The notes under the pieces: generated by a model
What the model was told of the DNA's origin: nothing
Database searches by the model: none
The model's input: the letters and a program-made list of their open reading frames with translations, nothing else
Shown: piece after piece, positions 41,417-52,165 of the stretch
Layout of the letters: each line of letters begins with the position of its first letter
How positions within the stretch are numbered: position 1 is the stretch's first letter
Program-made: the position numbers and the translations under genes
From: Zhengella sedimenti
Lineage (GTDB): Bacteria; Pseudomonadota; Alphaproteobacteria; Rhizobiales; Rhizobiaceae
NCBI RefSeq assembly: GCF_046506625.1
Contig: NZ_JBKFFP010000001.1
Coordinates: forward strand, 186,001-250,000
Reading direction: 5' to 3'
DNA: 64,000 nt

Positions 41417-43249
41417 ATGGCAACAAGGGATACACCGCACAAGCGGCTGAACGCCGATGACGTCGTCGCGGTCATCCGCCGGGTGCTGGGCGAGAACGGC
41501 CGCGCCTATCTGGGATCCTATGTGACGGCCATCATCTGCCTCGTCATGGTGGCGGGTGCCACGGCCTACCTTGCCTGGATCATCCGCGACGTGGTGGACA
41601 AGATCTTCTACCAGGACCGCAAGGACCTGATCCTGCTTCTTTCCGCCTCGATCTTCACCGCCTTCCTGATCCGCGGCCTTGCCTCCTATGCCGCCGCGGT
41701 GCTGCTGGCGCGGGTGGGCAACAACATCATCGCGCGCTACCAGGACCGCATCTTCGACAAGCTGATGTCGCTTGGCATGGGGTTCTTCTCCAGCCAGCGG
41801 TCCGGCCAGCTTGTCGCCCAGATCAACCAGAACACGACCGGCGTGCGCGATCTCATGACGATCACGCTGACATCGCTGGCCCGCGACGCGATGACGCTCG
41901 TCGGCCTCGTCGCCGTCATGTTCTACCAGGATCCGGTGCTATCCTTGGCCATCTTCGTGATCGGCCCGCCGCTGGGACTCGGCGTCAACTACCTGATGAA
42001 GAAGCTGCGCCGCGTGACGCGGCAATCGGTGGAGATCAATTCGCGGCTTCTGGGCGCCATGCAGGAGGCCGTGCAGGGCATTTCCATCGTCAAGGCATTC
42101 ACGATGGAAGAGCAGTTGCGCGCCAAGCTGTCGGAACTCATCCGCCAGTCGGAACACCGCTCCAACCGCATTGCCGAGGTTTCCGAGCGCGTCTCGCCGG
42201 TGGCCGAGGTGCTGGCCGGCATCCTGGTATCGCTGGCCATTGCCTATACCGGTTTCCGGACGCTTGAGACCGGCGAGCTTCCCGGCTCGATGGTGGCCTT
42301 CGTGACGGCCATGATGCTGGCCTACGATCCGGCGCGCCGCCTGGCGCGGGTGCAGGTGGGGCTGGAGCGCGCGCTGGTCAATGCGCGCATGATCTACGAG
42401 ATCATCGACCTGGAACCGCACCAGCCGGACCGCCCGGACGCGGTGCCGCTTTCTGTCGGCAAGGGCGAGATCCGCTTCGAGAACGTGACCTTCGGCTATG
42501 GGCCGGACATTCCGGTGATCCGCGGCGTCAGCCTTGTCGCGGAAGCCGGCCGCACGACGGCCATCGTCGGCAGTTCCGGCGCTGGCAAGACGACGCTCAT
42601 CGCGCTGGTGCAACGGTTCTGGGATCCCGAGGAAGGCCGGGTGACCATCGACGGCCAGGACATTGCCGGCGTCACCAAGGCCTCGCTGCGCCGGGCGGTC
42701 GCCTATGTCTCGCAGCAGCCCTACCTGTTCGAGGGCTCCATCCGCGACAATATCCGCTACGGGCGGGCCGACGCCACGGACGGCGAGATCGAGGCGGCAG
42801 CCCGCGCGGCCCATGCGGAGGATTTCATCCTCGCCCAGCCGCAGGGCTATGACACGCCGGTCGGGGAAAGCGGCTCGACGCTTTCGGGCGGGCAGCGCCA
42901 GCGGCTCTCCATCGCGCGGGCCATCGTGCGCGACGCGCCGATCCTGCTGCTTGACGAAGCGACCTCGGCGCTCGACAACGAATCGGAAAAGAAGGTGCAA
43001 ATGGCGCTGGAGGAGGTGATGAAGGGGCGCACCACCATCGTCATCGCGCACCGGCTCTCCACCGTGGTCAATGCCGACCGGATCGTGGTCATGGACCAGG
43101 GCCGGGTCGTCGAGGAAGGAAGGCACGAGGAACTGGTCCAGCTGGCCGACGGGCTGTACAAGCGGTTCCACGACGCACAGATGGCAAAGCCGGTGGATCT
43201 CGATTTTTCCGGCGAACAACCGGACCGGACCGGGGGAGACAAGCGATGA
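41417..43249 (+). CDS. MsbA-type ABC transporter, fused permease and ATPase
   Basis: A 610-aa half-transporter: six-helix exporter domain (about 30-320, with the coupling region SLGMGFFSSQRSGQLVAQ) and a nucleotide-binding domain from about 355 with Walker A VGSSGAGKTT, Q-loop, signature LSGGQRQRLSIARA, Walker B ILLLDEATSALD and H-loop VIAHRLST. It probably flips a lipid or other hydrophobic compound out of the inner leaflet. The stop overlaps dapB (ATGA). The order ABC exporter-dapB-gpmA is typical of Rhizobiales, so the link is historical, not functional. Confidence 0.9.
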   Translation: MATRDTPHKRLNADDVVAVIRRVLGENGRAYLGSYVTAIICLVMVAGATAYLAWIIRDVVDKIFYQDRKDLILLLSASIFTAFLIRGLASYAAAVLLARVGNNIIARYQDRIFDKLMSLGMGFFSSQRSGQLVAQINQNTTGVRDLMTITLTSLARDAMTLVGLVAVMFYQDPVLSLAIFVIGPPLGLGVNYLMKKLRRVTRQSVEINSRLLGAMQEAVQGISIVKAFTMEEQLRAKLSELIRQSEHRSNRIAEVSERVSPVAEVLAGILVSLAIAYTGFRTLETGELPGSMVAFVTAMMLAYDPARRLARVQVGLERALVNARMIYEIIDLEPHQPDRPDAVPLSVGKGEIRFENVTFGYGPDIPVIRGVSLVAEAGRTTAIVGSSGAGKTTLIALVQRFWDPEEGRVTIDGQDIAGVTKASLRRAVAYVSQQPYLFEGSIRDNIRYGRADATDGEIEAAARAAHAEDFILAQPQGYDTPVGESGSTLSGGQRQRLSIARAIVRDAPILLLDEATSALDNESEKKVQMALEEVMKGRTTIVIAHRLSTVVNADRIVVMDQGRVVEEGRHEELVQLADGLYKRFHDAQMAKPVDLDFSGEQPDRTGGDKR

Positions 43250-44064
43250 AGGACATGAAACTGGTTGTCGCGGGCGCCGGCGGGCGCATGGGGCAGGCGC
43301 TGATCCGCGCCATCGCGGACACGCCAGGCGCCGTTCTCCATGCCGCCATCGAACGCGCCGATTCACCACACTCCGGCAAGGATGCGGGCGAACTGGCCGG
43401 CACCGGCCATGCCGGCGTTTCCATCACAACCGATCCGCTGGCCGCCATGGCGCAGGCCGACGGCGTGCTGGACTTCACCGCACCGGCGGTGTCGGCGGAG
43501 CTTGCCGGCTATGCGGCGCAGGCCCGCATCGCGCACGTCATCGGCACGACCGGCTGCGGGCCCGATGAGGAAGCGAAAATCGCCGCGGCGGCGCGCCACG
43601 CCACCATCGTCAAGTCCGGCAACATGAGCCTCGGCGTCAACCTGCTCGCCGTGCTGGTGCGTCAGGCGGCACAAGCGCTGGAGGCCGCCGACTTCGACAT
43701 CGAGGTGCTGGAAATGCATCACCGCCACAAGGTCGACGCGCCATCGGGCACAGCCCTGCTGCTGGGGCAGGCGGCGGCGGAAGGCCGCGCCATCGCCCTG
43801 GCGGACCATTCGGTGCGCGTGCGCGACGGCCACACCGGCCCGCGCGAGGCGGGCACGATCGGCTTTGCGACGCTGCGCGGCGGCTCGGTCGTCGGCGACC
43901 ATTCGGTGATCCTCGCCGGACCCGGCGAGCGGATCACGCTTTCGCACCACGCAGAGGACCGCTCGATCTTCGCGCGCGGCGCGGTGAAGGCCGCGCTGTG
44001 GGCGCATGGGCGCAAGCCGGGCCTCTATTCCATGCTTGACGTGCTCGGCCTTTCGGAAGGCTGA
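43246..44064 (+). CDS. dapB: 4-hydroxy-tetrahydrodipicolinate reductase
   Basis: DapB reduces hydroxytetrahydrodipicolinate with NAD(P)H in the lysine/diaminopimelate pathway, feeding peptidoglycan and protein synthesis. The 272-aa protein shows the dinucleotide motif VVAGAGGRMGQALIRA, the SGNMSLGVN segment and the family signature EMHHRHKVDAPSGTALLLG, which contains the catalytic His and Lys. Translationally coupled to the ABC exporter; gpmA begins 32 bases downstream. Confidence 0.96.
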   Translation: MKDMKLVVAGAGGRMGQALIRAIADTPGAVLHAAIERADSPHSGKDAGELAGTGHAGVSITTDPLAAMAQADGVLDFTAPAVSAELAGYAAQARIAHVIGTTGCGPDEEAKIAAAARHATIVKSGNMSLGVNLLAVLVRQAAQALEAADFDIEVLEMHHRHKVDAPSGTALLLGQAAAEGRAIALADHSVRVRDGHTGPREAGTIGFATLRGGSVVGDHSVILAGPGERITLSHHAEDRSIFARGAVKAALWAHGRKPGLYSMLDVLGLSEG

Positions 44065-44096
44065 GCGGAGAAACACCACACAGGAGACCTGAAGAC

Positions 44097-44717
44097 ATGG
44101 CTGGCACGCTGGTTCTCGTCCGTCACGGGCAGAGCGAATGGAACCTGAAGAACCTCTTCACCGGGTGGAAGGATCCGGGCCTGACCGAAAAGGGCATCGA
44201 GGAAGCCAAGGCGGCGGGCAAGGCGCTGAAGGCGCGCGGCCTGACATTCGACATCGCGTTCACGTCCGAACTCAGCCGGGCGCAGAAGACGCTGGACCTG
44301 ATGCTGGCCGAACTGGGCCAGGAAGGGCTGGAGACGAAGCGCGACCTGGCGCTCAACGAGCGTGACTATGGCGACCTGTCGGGCCTCAACAAGGACGACG
44401 CGCGCGCCAAGTGGGGCGAGGAACAGGTTCACATCTGGCGCCGCTCCTACGACGTGCCGCCGCCTGGCGGGGAAAGCCTGAAGGACACGCTGGCGCGCAC
44501 CCTGCCCTATTTCGTCACCGACATCCTGCCCGCCGTGATGCAGGGAAAGACGGTGCTGGTGGCCGCGCACGGCAATTCGCTGCGCTCCATCTGCATGGTC
44601 CTGGAACGCCTCGGCAAGGACGAAATCGTGGGCTTCGAAATCGCCACCGGCGAGCCGATGATCTACGAACTGGGACCGGACACGCTGGTCACCGAAAAAA
44701 CCGTGCTGGCGAAATAA
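44097..44717 (+). CDS. gpmA: 2,3-bisphosphoglycerate-dependent phosphoglycerate mutase
   Basis: Interconverts 3- and 2-phosphoglycerate. The 206-aa protein has the phosphohistidine motif LVLVRHGQSEWNLKNLFTGW, the NERDYGDLSG region and the second catalytic His in VLVAAHGNSLR. It is the short (about 206 aa) form usual in alphaproteobacteria. A CAGGAGA site lies upstream of the ATG. Confidence 0.95.
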   Translation: MAGTLVLVRHGQSEWNLKNLFTGWKDPGLTEKGIEEAKAAGKALKARGLTFDIAFTSELSRAQKTLDLMLAELGQEGLETKRDLALNERDYGDLSGLNKDDARAKWGEEQVHIWRRSYDVPPPGGESLKDTLARTLPYFVTDILPAVMQGKTVLVAAHGNSLRSICMVLERLGKDEIVGFEIATGEPMIYELGPDTLVTEKTVLAK

Positions 44718-44775
44718 ATTCCTCGCAAACCGCGTTGACACAGGCGGGCAATCCGCCTACATCGGCGCGGCACCT

Positions 44776-44860
44776 GCCCAGGTGGCGGAATTGGTAGACG
44801 CGCACGGTTCAGGTCCGTGTGCCGCGAGGCGTGGAGGTTCGAGTCCTCTCCTGGGCACCA
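44776..44860 (+). tRNA. tRNA-Leu (anticodon CAG)
   Basis: An 85-nt class II tRNA with encoded CCA: acceptor GCCCAGG with CCTGGGC, D-arm with TTGGTAGACGCG, anticodon stem CACGG/CCGTG around TTCAGGT (anticodon CAG), a long variable arm (GTGCCGCGAGGCGT) and T-arm GGTTCGAGTCC. A terminator follows and no mobile DNA abuts it. Confidence 0.96.
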
Positions 44861-44880
44861 GATTCCCGGCCTGTCCGGAC

Positions 44881-44908
44881 AAAAGAGCCCGCGCAAGCGG
44901 GCTTTTTT
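44881..44908 (+). terminator. Rho-independent terminator after tRNA-Leu
   Basis: GCCCGC and GCGGGC pair around a 4-base loop, preceded by AAAAGA and followed by six Ts, 20 bases after the tRNA. Confidence 0.9.
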
Positions 44909-45034
44909 GTTGTCCTGCAACGGGCTGACGCTGGACCCGAAAACCCGCAATGCCCTTGTGCATGAGGCAAGGCTTGCGCATTGCGCCCGGCCGGAATAGC
45001 CATGGTCCGCTGAAAATCGCGTGAGGAGCATGGA

Positions 45035-45832
45035 ATGCAGCGGCTTGCCGATCTGGATCTGGAAACAGTCACGGTCGATGTGGACGGCGACGGGATCGCC
45101 ACGGTGCGGCTCAACAGGCCGGACAAGCGCAATGCGCTGGACCTCTCCACCATCGAGCAGTTCGTCTCCATCTTCAACGCCCTGCCGCGCGAAGGCGTGC
45201 GCGCGGTGGTGCTGTGCGCGGCGGGCGACCACTTTTCCGCCGGGCTCGACCTGGTCGAGCATCACCGGCAGGACCGCACGGCGGCGGACTTCATGCATGT
45301 CTGCCTGCGCTGGCACGAGGCCTTCAACAAGATCGAGTATTCCGGCATTCCGGTGATCGCGGCGCTGAAGGGCGCGGTGGTCGGCGGCGGGCTGGAACTG
45401 GCCTCGTCGGTGCATGTGCGCGTGGCGGACCGCACCACCTATTTCGCCCTGCCGGAAGGCCAGCGCGGCCTGTTCACCGGCGGCGGCGCGACGATCCGGG
45501 TCGCGGGGCTCGTCGGCAAGGCGCGGATGATCGACATGATGCTGACCGGACGCATCTACAAGGACCAGGAAGCCATCGACGTCGGCCTGGCACAGTATCT
45601 CGTCGACGACAGCGAGGCGCGCGCCTTCGAGATCGCGCGGCGGACGGCGGAAAATCCGCCGCTGTCGAATTTCGCCATCTGCTCGGCCATCTCGCACATG
45701 CAGAACATGTCGCCGCTCGACGCCTCCTATGCCGAATCGGTGGTGGCCGGCATCGTCAACACGCAGCCGGCATCGAAGGAGCGCCTCGAAGCCTTCGCCA
45801 ACAAGACCGGCCCGCGCGTGAAACCGCAATAG
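45035..45832 (+). CDS. Crotonase/enoyl-CoA hydratase family protein
   Basis: A 265-aa crotonase-fold protein. It has the oxyanion-hole segment HFSAGLDLVEHH and the substrate motif ALKGAVVGGGLELASSVHVRVAD, with one active-site Glu (GGGLEL) and an acidic residue in FALPEGQRGLFTGGGAT where the second catalytic Glu lies. It could be a hydratase or isomerase on a CoA thioester. GAGGAGC lies before the ATG. A DMT exporter gene follows 5 bases later, so the two are probably co-transcribed. Confidence 0.9.
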   Translation: MQRLADLDLETVTVDVDGDGIATVRLNRPDKRNALDLSTIEQFVSIFNALPREGVRAVVLCAAGDHFSAGLDLVEHHRQDRTAADFMHVCLRWHEAFNKIEYSGIPVIAALKGAVVGGGLELASSVHVRVADRTTYFALPEGQRGLFTGGGATIRVAGLVGKARMIDMMLTGRIYKDQEAIDVGLAQYLVDDSEARAFEIARRTAENPPLSNFAICSAISHMQNMSPLDASYAESVVAGIVNTQPASKERLEAFANKTGPRVKPQ

Positions 45833-45837
45833 ACGAT

Positions 45838-46725
45838 ATGGCGCGCCCGCTCCCCCTCTCCACCGGCACGCAGGCATCCATCACGAAGGCAGCGCTGTGG
45901 ATGGCCGGCTGGCTGGCCCTGATGCTGACAATGGCGGTGGCGGGCCGCGAGACCGCCAGCCGGCTGGATGTCTTCCAGGTGATGGAGTTGCGCGCCTTCA
46001 TCGGCTTCGCGCTGCTGCAGCCGCTGGTGATGAAGGCGGGGGGCTGGCGCGCGATGCGGTCTGCCAAGCCGCTGCGCCACCTGTCGCGCAACGTGGTGCA
46101 TTATGCCGCGCAATATGCCTGGCTGCTGGCGGTCACGCTGATCCCGCTGGCTCAGGTCATCTCCATCGAGTTCACCATGCCGATCTGGACCGCGGTTCTG
46201 GCCTATTTCTTCCTCGGCGAAAGCATGAACCGGTTCAAGGCCGCCGCCATCGCGCTGGGGCTTGTCGGCGTGGTGATGATCGTGCGTCCCGTGACCGGCG
46301 AGGTCAGCCTGGGCCAGCTTGTCTCGCTTTCCGCAGCGGTCGGCTTCGCCATCTCCGTGGTGCTGGTCAAGTCGCTGACGCGCACCGACAGCCCCGTCGC
46401 GATCATCTTCTGGATGCTCATCATCCAGGCGGCCATCGGCCTTGTGCCCTCCATCATGGTCTGGCAGCCGGTTCCGGCCGATCTCTGGCCGTGGATCGTG
46501 CTGGTCGCGTTCTGCGGCACGTTCTCGCATTTCTGCATGGCCAAGGCGATGACACATGCCGATGCCACCGTGGTGGTGCCGATGGACTTCCTGCGGGTGC
46601 CGCTGACCGCGCTGGCCGGCTGGCTCATCTATGCCGAACTGATCGACATCTGGACCGTGGCCGGGGCCGCACTCATCCTCGCCGGGAACCTGCTGAACCT
46701 GAAAAAGCCTGCATCCCGGCGATGA
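45838..46725 (+). CDS. DMT-superfamily (EamA) transporter
   Basis: A 295-aa membrane protein with ten predicted helices in two EamA repeats: first repeat around LIPLAQVISIEFTMPIWTAVLAYFFLGE, second around MAKAMTHADATVVVPMDFLRVP. Each has the family's proline-plus-acidic pattern. It exports or imports an unknown small molecule. ATG 45838, 5 bases after the crotonase stop. Confidence 0.88.
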   Translation: MARPLPLSTGTQASITKAALWMAGWLALMLTMAVAGRETASRLDVFQVMELRAFIGFALLQPLVMKAGGWRAMRSAKPLRHLSRNVVHYAAQYAWLLAVTLIPLAQVISIEFTMPIWTAVLAYFFLGESMNRFKAAAIALGLVGVVMIVRPVTGEVSLGQLVSLSAAVGFAISVVLVKSLTRTDSPVAIIFWMLIIQAAIGLVPSIMVWQPVPADLWPWIVLVAFCGTFSHFCMAKAMTHADATVVVPMDFLRVPLTALAGWLIYAELIDIWTVAGAALILAGNLLNLKKPASRR

Positions 46726-46895
46726 AAAGGCCGGATTTGCCGGCACCGCGCGGTTGCATCACATGCCTCATCATGCAAGATTCGACAGGACACCTTGCGC
46801 CAAGGCGGCGTTGAAAAAAACCGCGCGCATTGCTGACTGGTCGTTCCTTCGCGTTCTGGCTTGCAGTTTTGCCAGATCATGAAGGAGACCACTGC

Positions 46896-47324
46896 GTGAG
46901 CACCGCGAAGAACGGCGATAACGTCAAGATCCACTACACCGGAACGCTGGCCGACGGCACGAAATTCGACAGTTCGGAGGGCCGCGACCCGCTGGCCTTC
47001 CAGCTTGGCGCGGGACAGATCATCCCCGGCCTTGAAAAGGAAATCGCCGGCATGGCGGTCGGCGACCAGAAGACGGTGACGATCGCAGCCGACGAGGCTT
47101 ATGGAGAGCGCGACCCGCGCCAGGTGCAGCAGGTGCCCCGCAACGCGCTGCCGCCGGATCTGGAACCGCAGGTCGGCATGCAATTGCAGGCCCAGACGCC
47201 GAACGGCGTACCGGTCCAGCTCATCGTCATCGAGGTGGCCGAGGACACCATCACCGTGGACGCCAACCATCCGCTGGCCGGCCATGACCTGACCTTCGCC
47301 GTCGAGATGGTGGAGATCGGCTGA
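46896..47324 (+). CDS. FKBP-type peptidyl-prolyl isomerase (SlyD/SlpA-like)
   Basis: A 142-aa cytoplasmic FKBP with an inserted-in-flap domain. The FKBP part opens GDNVKIHYTGTLADGTKFDSS and has GAGQIIPGLEKEIAGM; the insert spans about 65-120 (DEAYGERDPRQVQQVPRNALP); the strand returns with HPLAGHDLTFAVEMVEI. Catalyses prolyl isomerisation and acts as a chaperone. No His/Cys-rich metal tail like that of E. coli SlyD is present. GTG start at 46896 behind GAAGGAGA. Confidence 0.92.
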   Translation: MSTAKNGDNVKIHYTGTLADGTKFDSSEGRDPLAFQLGAGQIIPGLEKEIAGMAVGDQKTVTIAADEAYGERDPRQVQQVPRNALPPDLEPQVGMQLQAQTPNGVPVQLIVIEVAEDTITVDANHPLAGHDLTFAVEMVEIG

Positions 47325-47336
47325 GCGAATTGGCAA

Positions 47337-47363
47337 GCGTTCCGGCCGCTCAGGCCGGAACGC
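47337..47363. terminator. Convergent terminator hairpin of the FKBP and DUF934 genes
   Basis: GCGTTCCGGCC and GGCCGGAACGC form a perfect 11-bp stem with a 5-base loop. It overlaps the last codons of the DUF934 gene on the minus strand. No T-run follows, so it may act as a Rho-assisted or stabilising element. Confidence 0.65.
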
Positions 47364-47886
47364 GCCGCCAGGAATAACGTCCCGCCGGCCGCGCGGCATT
47401 CGCAGCCGGCTGGTAGTGGGCGGCATAGGCATCCACCTTGCCCGATTCGAGACGGGCAATCGCGACCGGGTGCGACACTTCCAGTTCATCGAAACCCGTG
47501 CGCAGCAGGTGGGCCAGCTGGTCCGGCAGGATGTCGCCTGACGCCCGGAGCGGGCCGGCATAGCCATGGCGGGTGCGCAAAAGCGCCGCCTTGGAATAGG
47601 ACCGCCCGTCATTGAAAGCAGGGAAGGCCAGCACGATCAGCGGCAGGCCGGCGAGAAACGGCAGCAGCGCTTCGATGCCCTGGCCGGGCTGCACCTCGAC
47701 GGCGAGGCAACCGGCGCGGCGTGCCCGCTCCCCTGCATCGAGGGCCAGGAAGGCATCGAGCGGCAGGATCAGGCGCGCGTCCGGGGCATGACCGTCCACG
47801 CCATCGGCTCGAATCCAGCCATCAGCGGCAAAGCCGGCTTTCCGGGTCCACAGGCGGGGGGCGGTGTTGTCATTCGTTTCAGGCAT
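47350..47886 (-). CDS. DUF934 family protein of the sulfite reductase operon
   Basis: A 178-aa protein of DUF934, found in nearly all cases beside cysI/cysH and often called a putative sulfite-reduction oxidoreductase. Recognisable parts are WIRADGVD, the repeated acidic LxLDAFLAL region, and FPAFNDGRSYSKAALLRTRHGYAGPLRASGDIL in outline, which is the most conserved block. No cofactor motif is visible. ATG at 47886; starts 8 bases after the cysH stop, last gene of the cobA-DUF2849-cysI-cysH-DUF934 operon. Confidence 0.9.
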   Translation of the reverse strand: MPETNDNTAPRLWTRKAGFAADGWIRADGVDGHAPDARLILPLDAFLALDAGERARRAGCLAVEVQPGQGIEALLPFLAGLPLIVLAFPAFNDGRSYSKAALLRTRHGYAGPLRASGDILPDQLAHLLRTGFDELEVSHPVAIARLESGKVDAYAAHYQPAANAARPAGRYSWRRVPA

Positions 47887-47894
47887 GGTCGCGC

Positions 47895-48621
47895 TCACAG
47901 TTCGGACGAGGACAGGGACTGTTCCAGCCCGTCGAGGTGGATGCCGCATTCGGTCCTGGACTGGCCAGCCCAGCGCCCGGACCGGGCATCGTCGCCCGGA
48001 CGGACCGGCTGGGTACACGGAAAGCAGCCGATCGACAGGTAACCGAAGGCGACAAGCGGATTTTCGCGCAACCCGTGGCGTTCCGCATAGGCGCGAACGG
48101 CGTCGGGCTCCATGTGGGCCAGGGGATTGACGCGAATGCGATGGCCGACCGGCTCGAAGACGGGAAGGGCGGCGCGGGTTGCCGCCTGGAAGCGCTTGCG
48201 TCCGGTGAACCATGCCTCGCAGGGCTCCACCGCGCGCGCCATCGGCTCCACCTTCCGGATGGCGCAGCAGGTGTCGGTGTCGCGCCCGTGCAGGTCATTG
48301 GCCGGGTCGCGCAAGGCAAGCTGGCTGGCATTGGGATGAAAGACCTGGAGATTGGTCAGTCCCAGATCGGCAAGGAGGGCATCGCGGTAGGCGATCGTCT
48401 CCCCGAAGTGATGGCCGGTATCGAGGAAGGCGACGGGAAGGTCCGGCGCGACTTTCGCGATCATGTGCAGCAGCACGGCCGAATCCGCCCCGAAGGAGGA
48501 TACGGCGGTCACCGTGCCGGGAAAAAGGGTCCGTGCGGCGATCTCGACGATCAGCGCGGGTGGCAGGTCGGCGTAGCGCGCCTCGAAATCCGCAGCCCGG
48601 GCGGCGGCATGCGTTGCCGGA

Positions 48622-48647
<26 letters not shown>
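47895..48647 (-). CDS. cysH: Assimilatory adenylyl-sulfate/phosphoadenylyl-sulfate reductase
   Basis: CysH reduces activated sulfate to sulfite with thioredoxin. The 250-aa protein carries the two cysteine pairs DTCCAIRKVEP and CFPCTQPV that hold a [4Fe-4S] cluster, marking it as an APS-type (APR) reductase, plus the catalytic cysteine in TECGIHLDGLE near the C-terminus. The PP-loop is AVSSFGADSAVLLHM. It overlaps the cysI stop by 26 bases. Confidence 0.95.
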
Positions 48648-50286
<1,639 letters not shown>

Positions 50287-50334
50287 GGCTTCAAATCCCG
50301 TTGGTGGTTGTCCGCATGCCCTGCCTGCGTGGGA

Positions 50335-50640
50335 TCAGGCGGCGCGGCGGGCCGGCGAATGCGGCGTGTCGGCCTTCGCGGCAATGGTGGGGCCTGCGGC
50401 GCGTATGCGTTCGCGGAGGCGGCGCGGCACGATTTCCCCCTCTACGAGATCGACATCGACGAGATTCACGTCCACGACCTCGTTCTTCAGAAAGGCGGCA
50501 TGGCCGGCGCGCGTGAGCTTTTCCTCGCAGGCGGCGTCGCGCGCCAGCTCTGCCTCGGCAATGTCGGGTGCCCAGGAATGATCGGCACGAAGCCATACGG
50601 CAATTCCGTCGGACAGGCGGTTGGCGGTCAGGATCTTCAT
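50335..50640 (-). CDS. DUF2849 family small protein
   Basis: A 101-aa protein (MKILTANRLSDGIAVWLRAD) of DUF2849, which occurs between the siroheme methyltransferase and sulfite reductase genes in many alphaproteobacteria. It has no metal-binding motif and no membrane segment; the function is unknown but the gene context is so constant that a role in sulfite reductase assembly or siroheme hand-over is likely. Overlaps cobA by 4 bases (ATGA). Confidence 0.87.
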   Translation of the reverse strand: MKILTANRLSDGIAVWLRADHSWAPDIAEAELARDAACEEKLTRAGHAAFLKNEVVDVNLVDVDLVEGEIVPRRLRERIRAAGPTIAAKADTPHSPARRAA

Positions 50641-51461
50641 GCGGACACATCCTCTGTGACAGGCGTTTCGTGGAGTGCGGAACGGGCGAGCGGGTTCGAA
50701 CGCGAGAAATCGGCTCCCGCCACCGCCTCGCCGATGATGGTCATGACGGGGCCGGTCATGTCCGCGCGGCCTTCCAGCGCCGGCAGGTCCGCCAAAGTGC
50801 CATGGAGCAGGCGCGCGCCCGCGTAGCTGGCATTCTCGACGACGGCGACCGGCGTCTCGGCCGGCAGGCCGGCCTGCATGAGTCTTGCAGCCACGCTGGC
50901 TGCGATCGAGCGGCCCATGTAGACGGCAACCGTGGAACCCGCCACGGCAAGACGCGCCCAGTCCGGCAGGGCCTTGCCCTTCAGGTCGTGGCCGGTGGTG
51001 AAGACCATGGAGGAGGCAACGCCGCGCAGTGTCAGCGGCAGCGCGAAATCAGCAGCCGCGGCAAAGGCGGCGGTGACGCCCGGCACGACCTCATGGGCAA
51101 CGCCCGCCTCGCGCAGCGCGGCCAGTTCCTCGCCTGCCCGGCCGAAGATCAGCGGATCGCCGCATTTGAGGCGCACGATGCGCTTGCCCGCACGGGCAAG
51201 GCTGACGAGAAGCATGTTGATCTCGTCCTGCGACTTGGAATGGCAGCCCTTGCGCTTGCCTGCGGCAATGCGGGCGATGCCGCGCGGCACGAGGTCCAGC
51301 ACCTCGCCGGGCACGAGGGCATCGTGGACCACCACGTCGGCGCAAGCGATCAGGCGCATGGCGCGCAGTGTCAGCAGGTCGGCGGCACCCGGTCCGGCGC
51401 CGACAAGCGCGACATGGCCGGCATCGGGAACCCGCGGCGGTGCGATTGTGTTGGCAGTCAT
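50637..51461 (-). CDS. cobA: Uroporphyrinogen-III C-methyltransferase (siroheme branch)
   Basis: A 274-aa SUMT that methylates uroporphyrinogen III to precorrin-2, which is needed for the siroheme of CysI next door. Features are VALVGAGPGAADLLTLRAM, LKCGDPLIFGRAGEEL and VPGVTAAFAAAADFALPLTLRG, all standard SUMT motifs. Unlike enterobacterial CysG there is no N-terminal dehydrogenase/chelatase domain, so those steps must come from elsewhere. The start at 51461 follows a GGAG-like site; longer in-frame starts to 51635 look non-coding. First gene of the sulfur operon. Confidence 0.92.
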   Translation of the reverse strand: MTANTIAPPRVPDAGHVALVGAGPGAADLLTLRAMRLIACADVVVHDALVPGEVLDLVPRGIARIAAGKRKGCHSKSQDEINMLLVSLARAGKRIVRLKCGDPLIFGRAGEELAALREAGVAHEVVPGVTAAFAAAADFALPLTLRGVASSMVFTTGHDLKGKALPDWARLAVAGSTVAVYMGRSIAASVAARLMQAGLPAETPVAVVENASYAGARLLHGTLADLPALEGRADMTGPVMTIIGEAVAGADFSRSNPLARSALHETPVTEDVSA

Positions 51462-51671
51462 GGAGACGATCCTTCTCATTGCCCGGAATTGTCGTGGAAA
51501 GGACCGTGCAGATGAAGGAACAGCGCCGTCGTGGCGGGACGGCCGTGCAAATCGCTTTTGCGTCAGGGTGAGGTGCGACAGAAAATCATTCCGGCGCCGC
51601 TGGCGGAACATCGTTTCCCATGCGAAATTCCGCATATTCGAAGTTTTTCAAGAGTTGAGCAGGAGGAATAC

Positions 51672-52124
51672 ATGACAGCACCCAGGATCGGGTATGGCGA
51701 CCTTGTGGTCGTTGCCGATGGTGAAAAGGCCCTGTTTCTCGTCAATGACGGCGACGAGGAATTTCCATTTCTGAAGGTCAGACGGGAGGTCACACAGGAA
51801 AACCCGCCGACCCGCGAGCAGGGCGCGAACCGCCCCGGGCGCCTGCATGACGCCGGCCCGCAGCACCGCAGCGCCGTTCAGGACACCGACTGGCACCGGC
51901 TCGGCAAGGAACGCTTCGCCAAGGACATCGCCGACAGGCTCTACAAGATGGCGCATCGGGGCGACTATGACCGCCTGTTCGTCATTGCCGCGCCGATGAT
52001 CCTCGGCGAGATGCGCAAGGAGTATCACAAGGAGGTGCGCGACCGGCTGGCAGGCGAGATCGACAAGGACCTGACCAATCACCCGGTTGACGCGATCGAA
52101 AAGCACTTCCACCATCAGGCATGA
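51672..52124 (+). CDS. Host_attach family (AtsE-like) protein
   Basis: A 150-aa protein of the Host_attach family, named after an Agrobacterium protein linked to plant attachment. The body has VVVADGEKALFLVNDGDE near the start (a beta-strand seen in the family), RPGRLHD, and RLFVIAAPMILGEMRKEY with the C-terminal helix. The domain resembles the eRF1/archaeal ribosome-release fold, so an RNA or ribosome role is also possible. AGGAGG upstream of the ATG at 51672. A GGAAC at 51605 with a poor -10 partner gives at best a weak hint of EcfG control. Confidence 0.83.
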   Translation: MTAPRIGYGDLVVVADGEKALFLVNDGDEEFPFLKVRREVTQENPPTREQGANRPGRLHDAGPQHRSAVQDTDWHRLGKERFAKDIADRLYKMAHRGDYDRLFVIAAPMILGEMRKEYHKEVRDRLAGEIDKDLTNHPVDAIEKHFHHQA

Positions 52125-52165
52125 TTGAAAAATCGACAAACAGGCAGGACAGCCGGAAAGGAGTG

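Noticed and set aside
51605..51629. GGAAC upstream of the Host_attach gene
   Set aside because: At N16 the -10 position reads AATT; only GGAAC-N18-TT fits, so it was left out of the EcfG promoter set.
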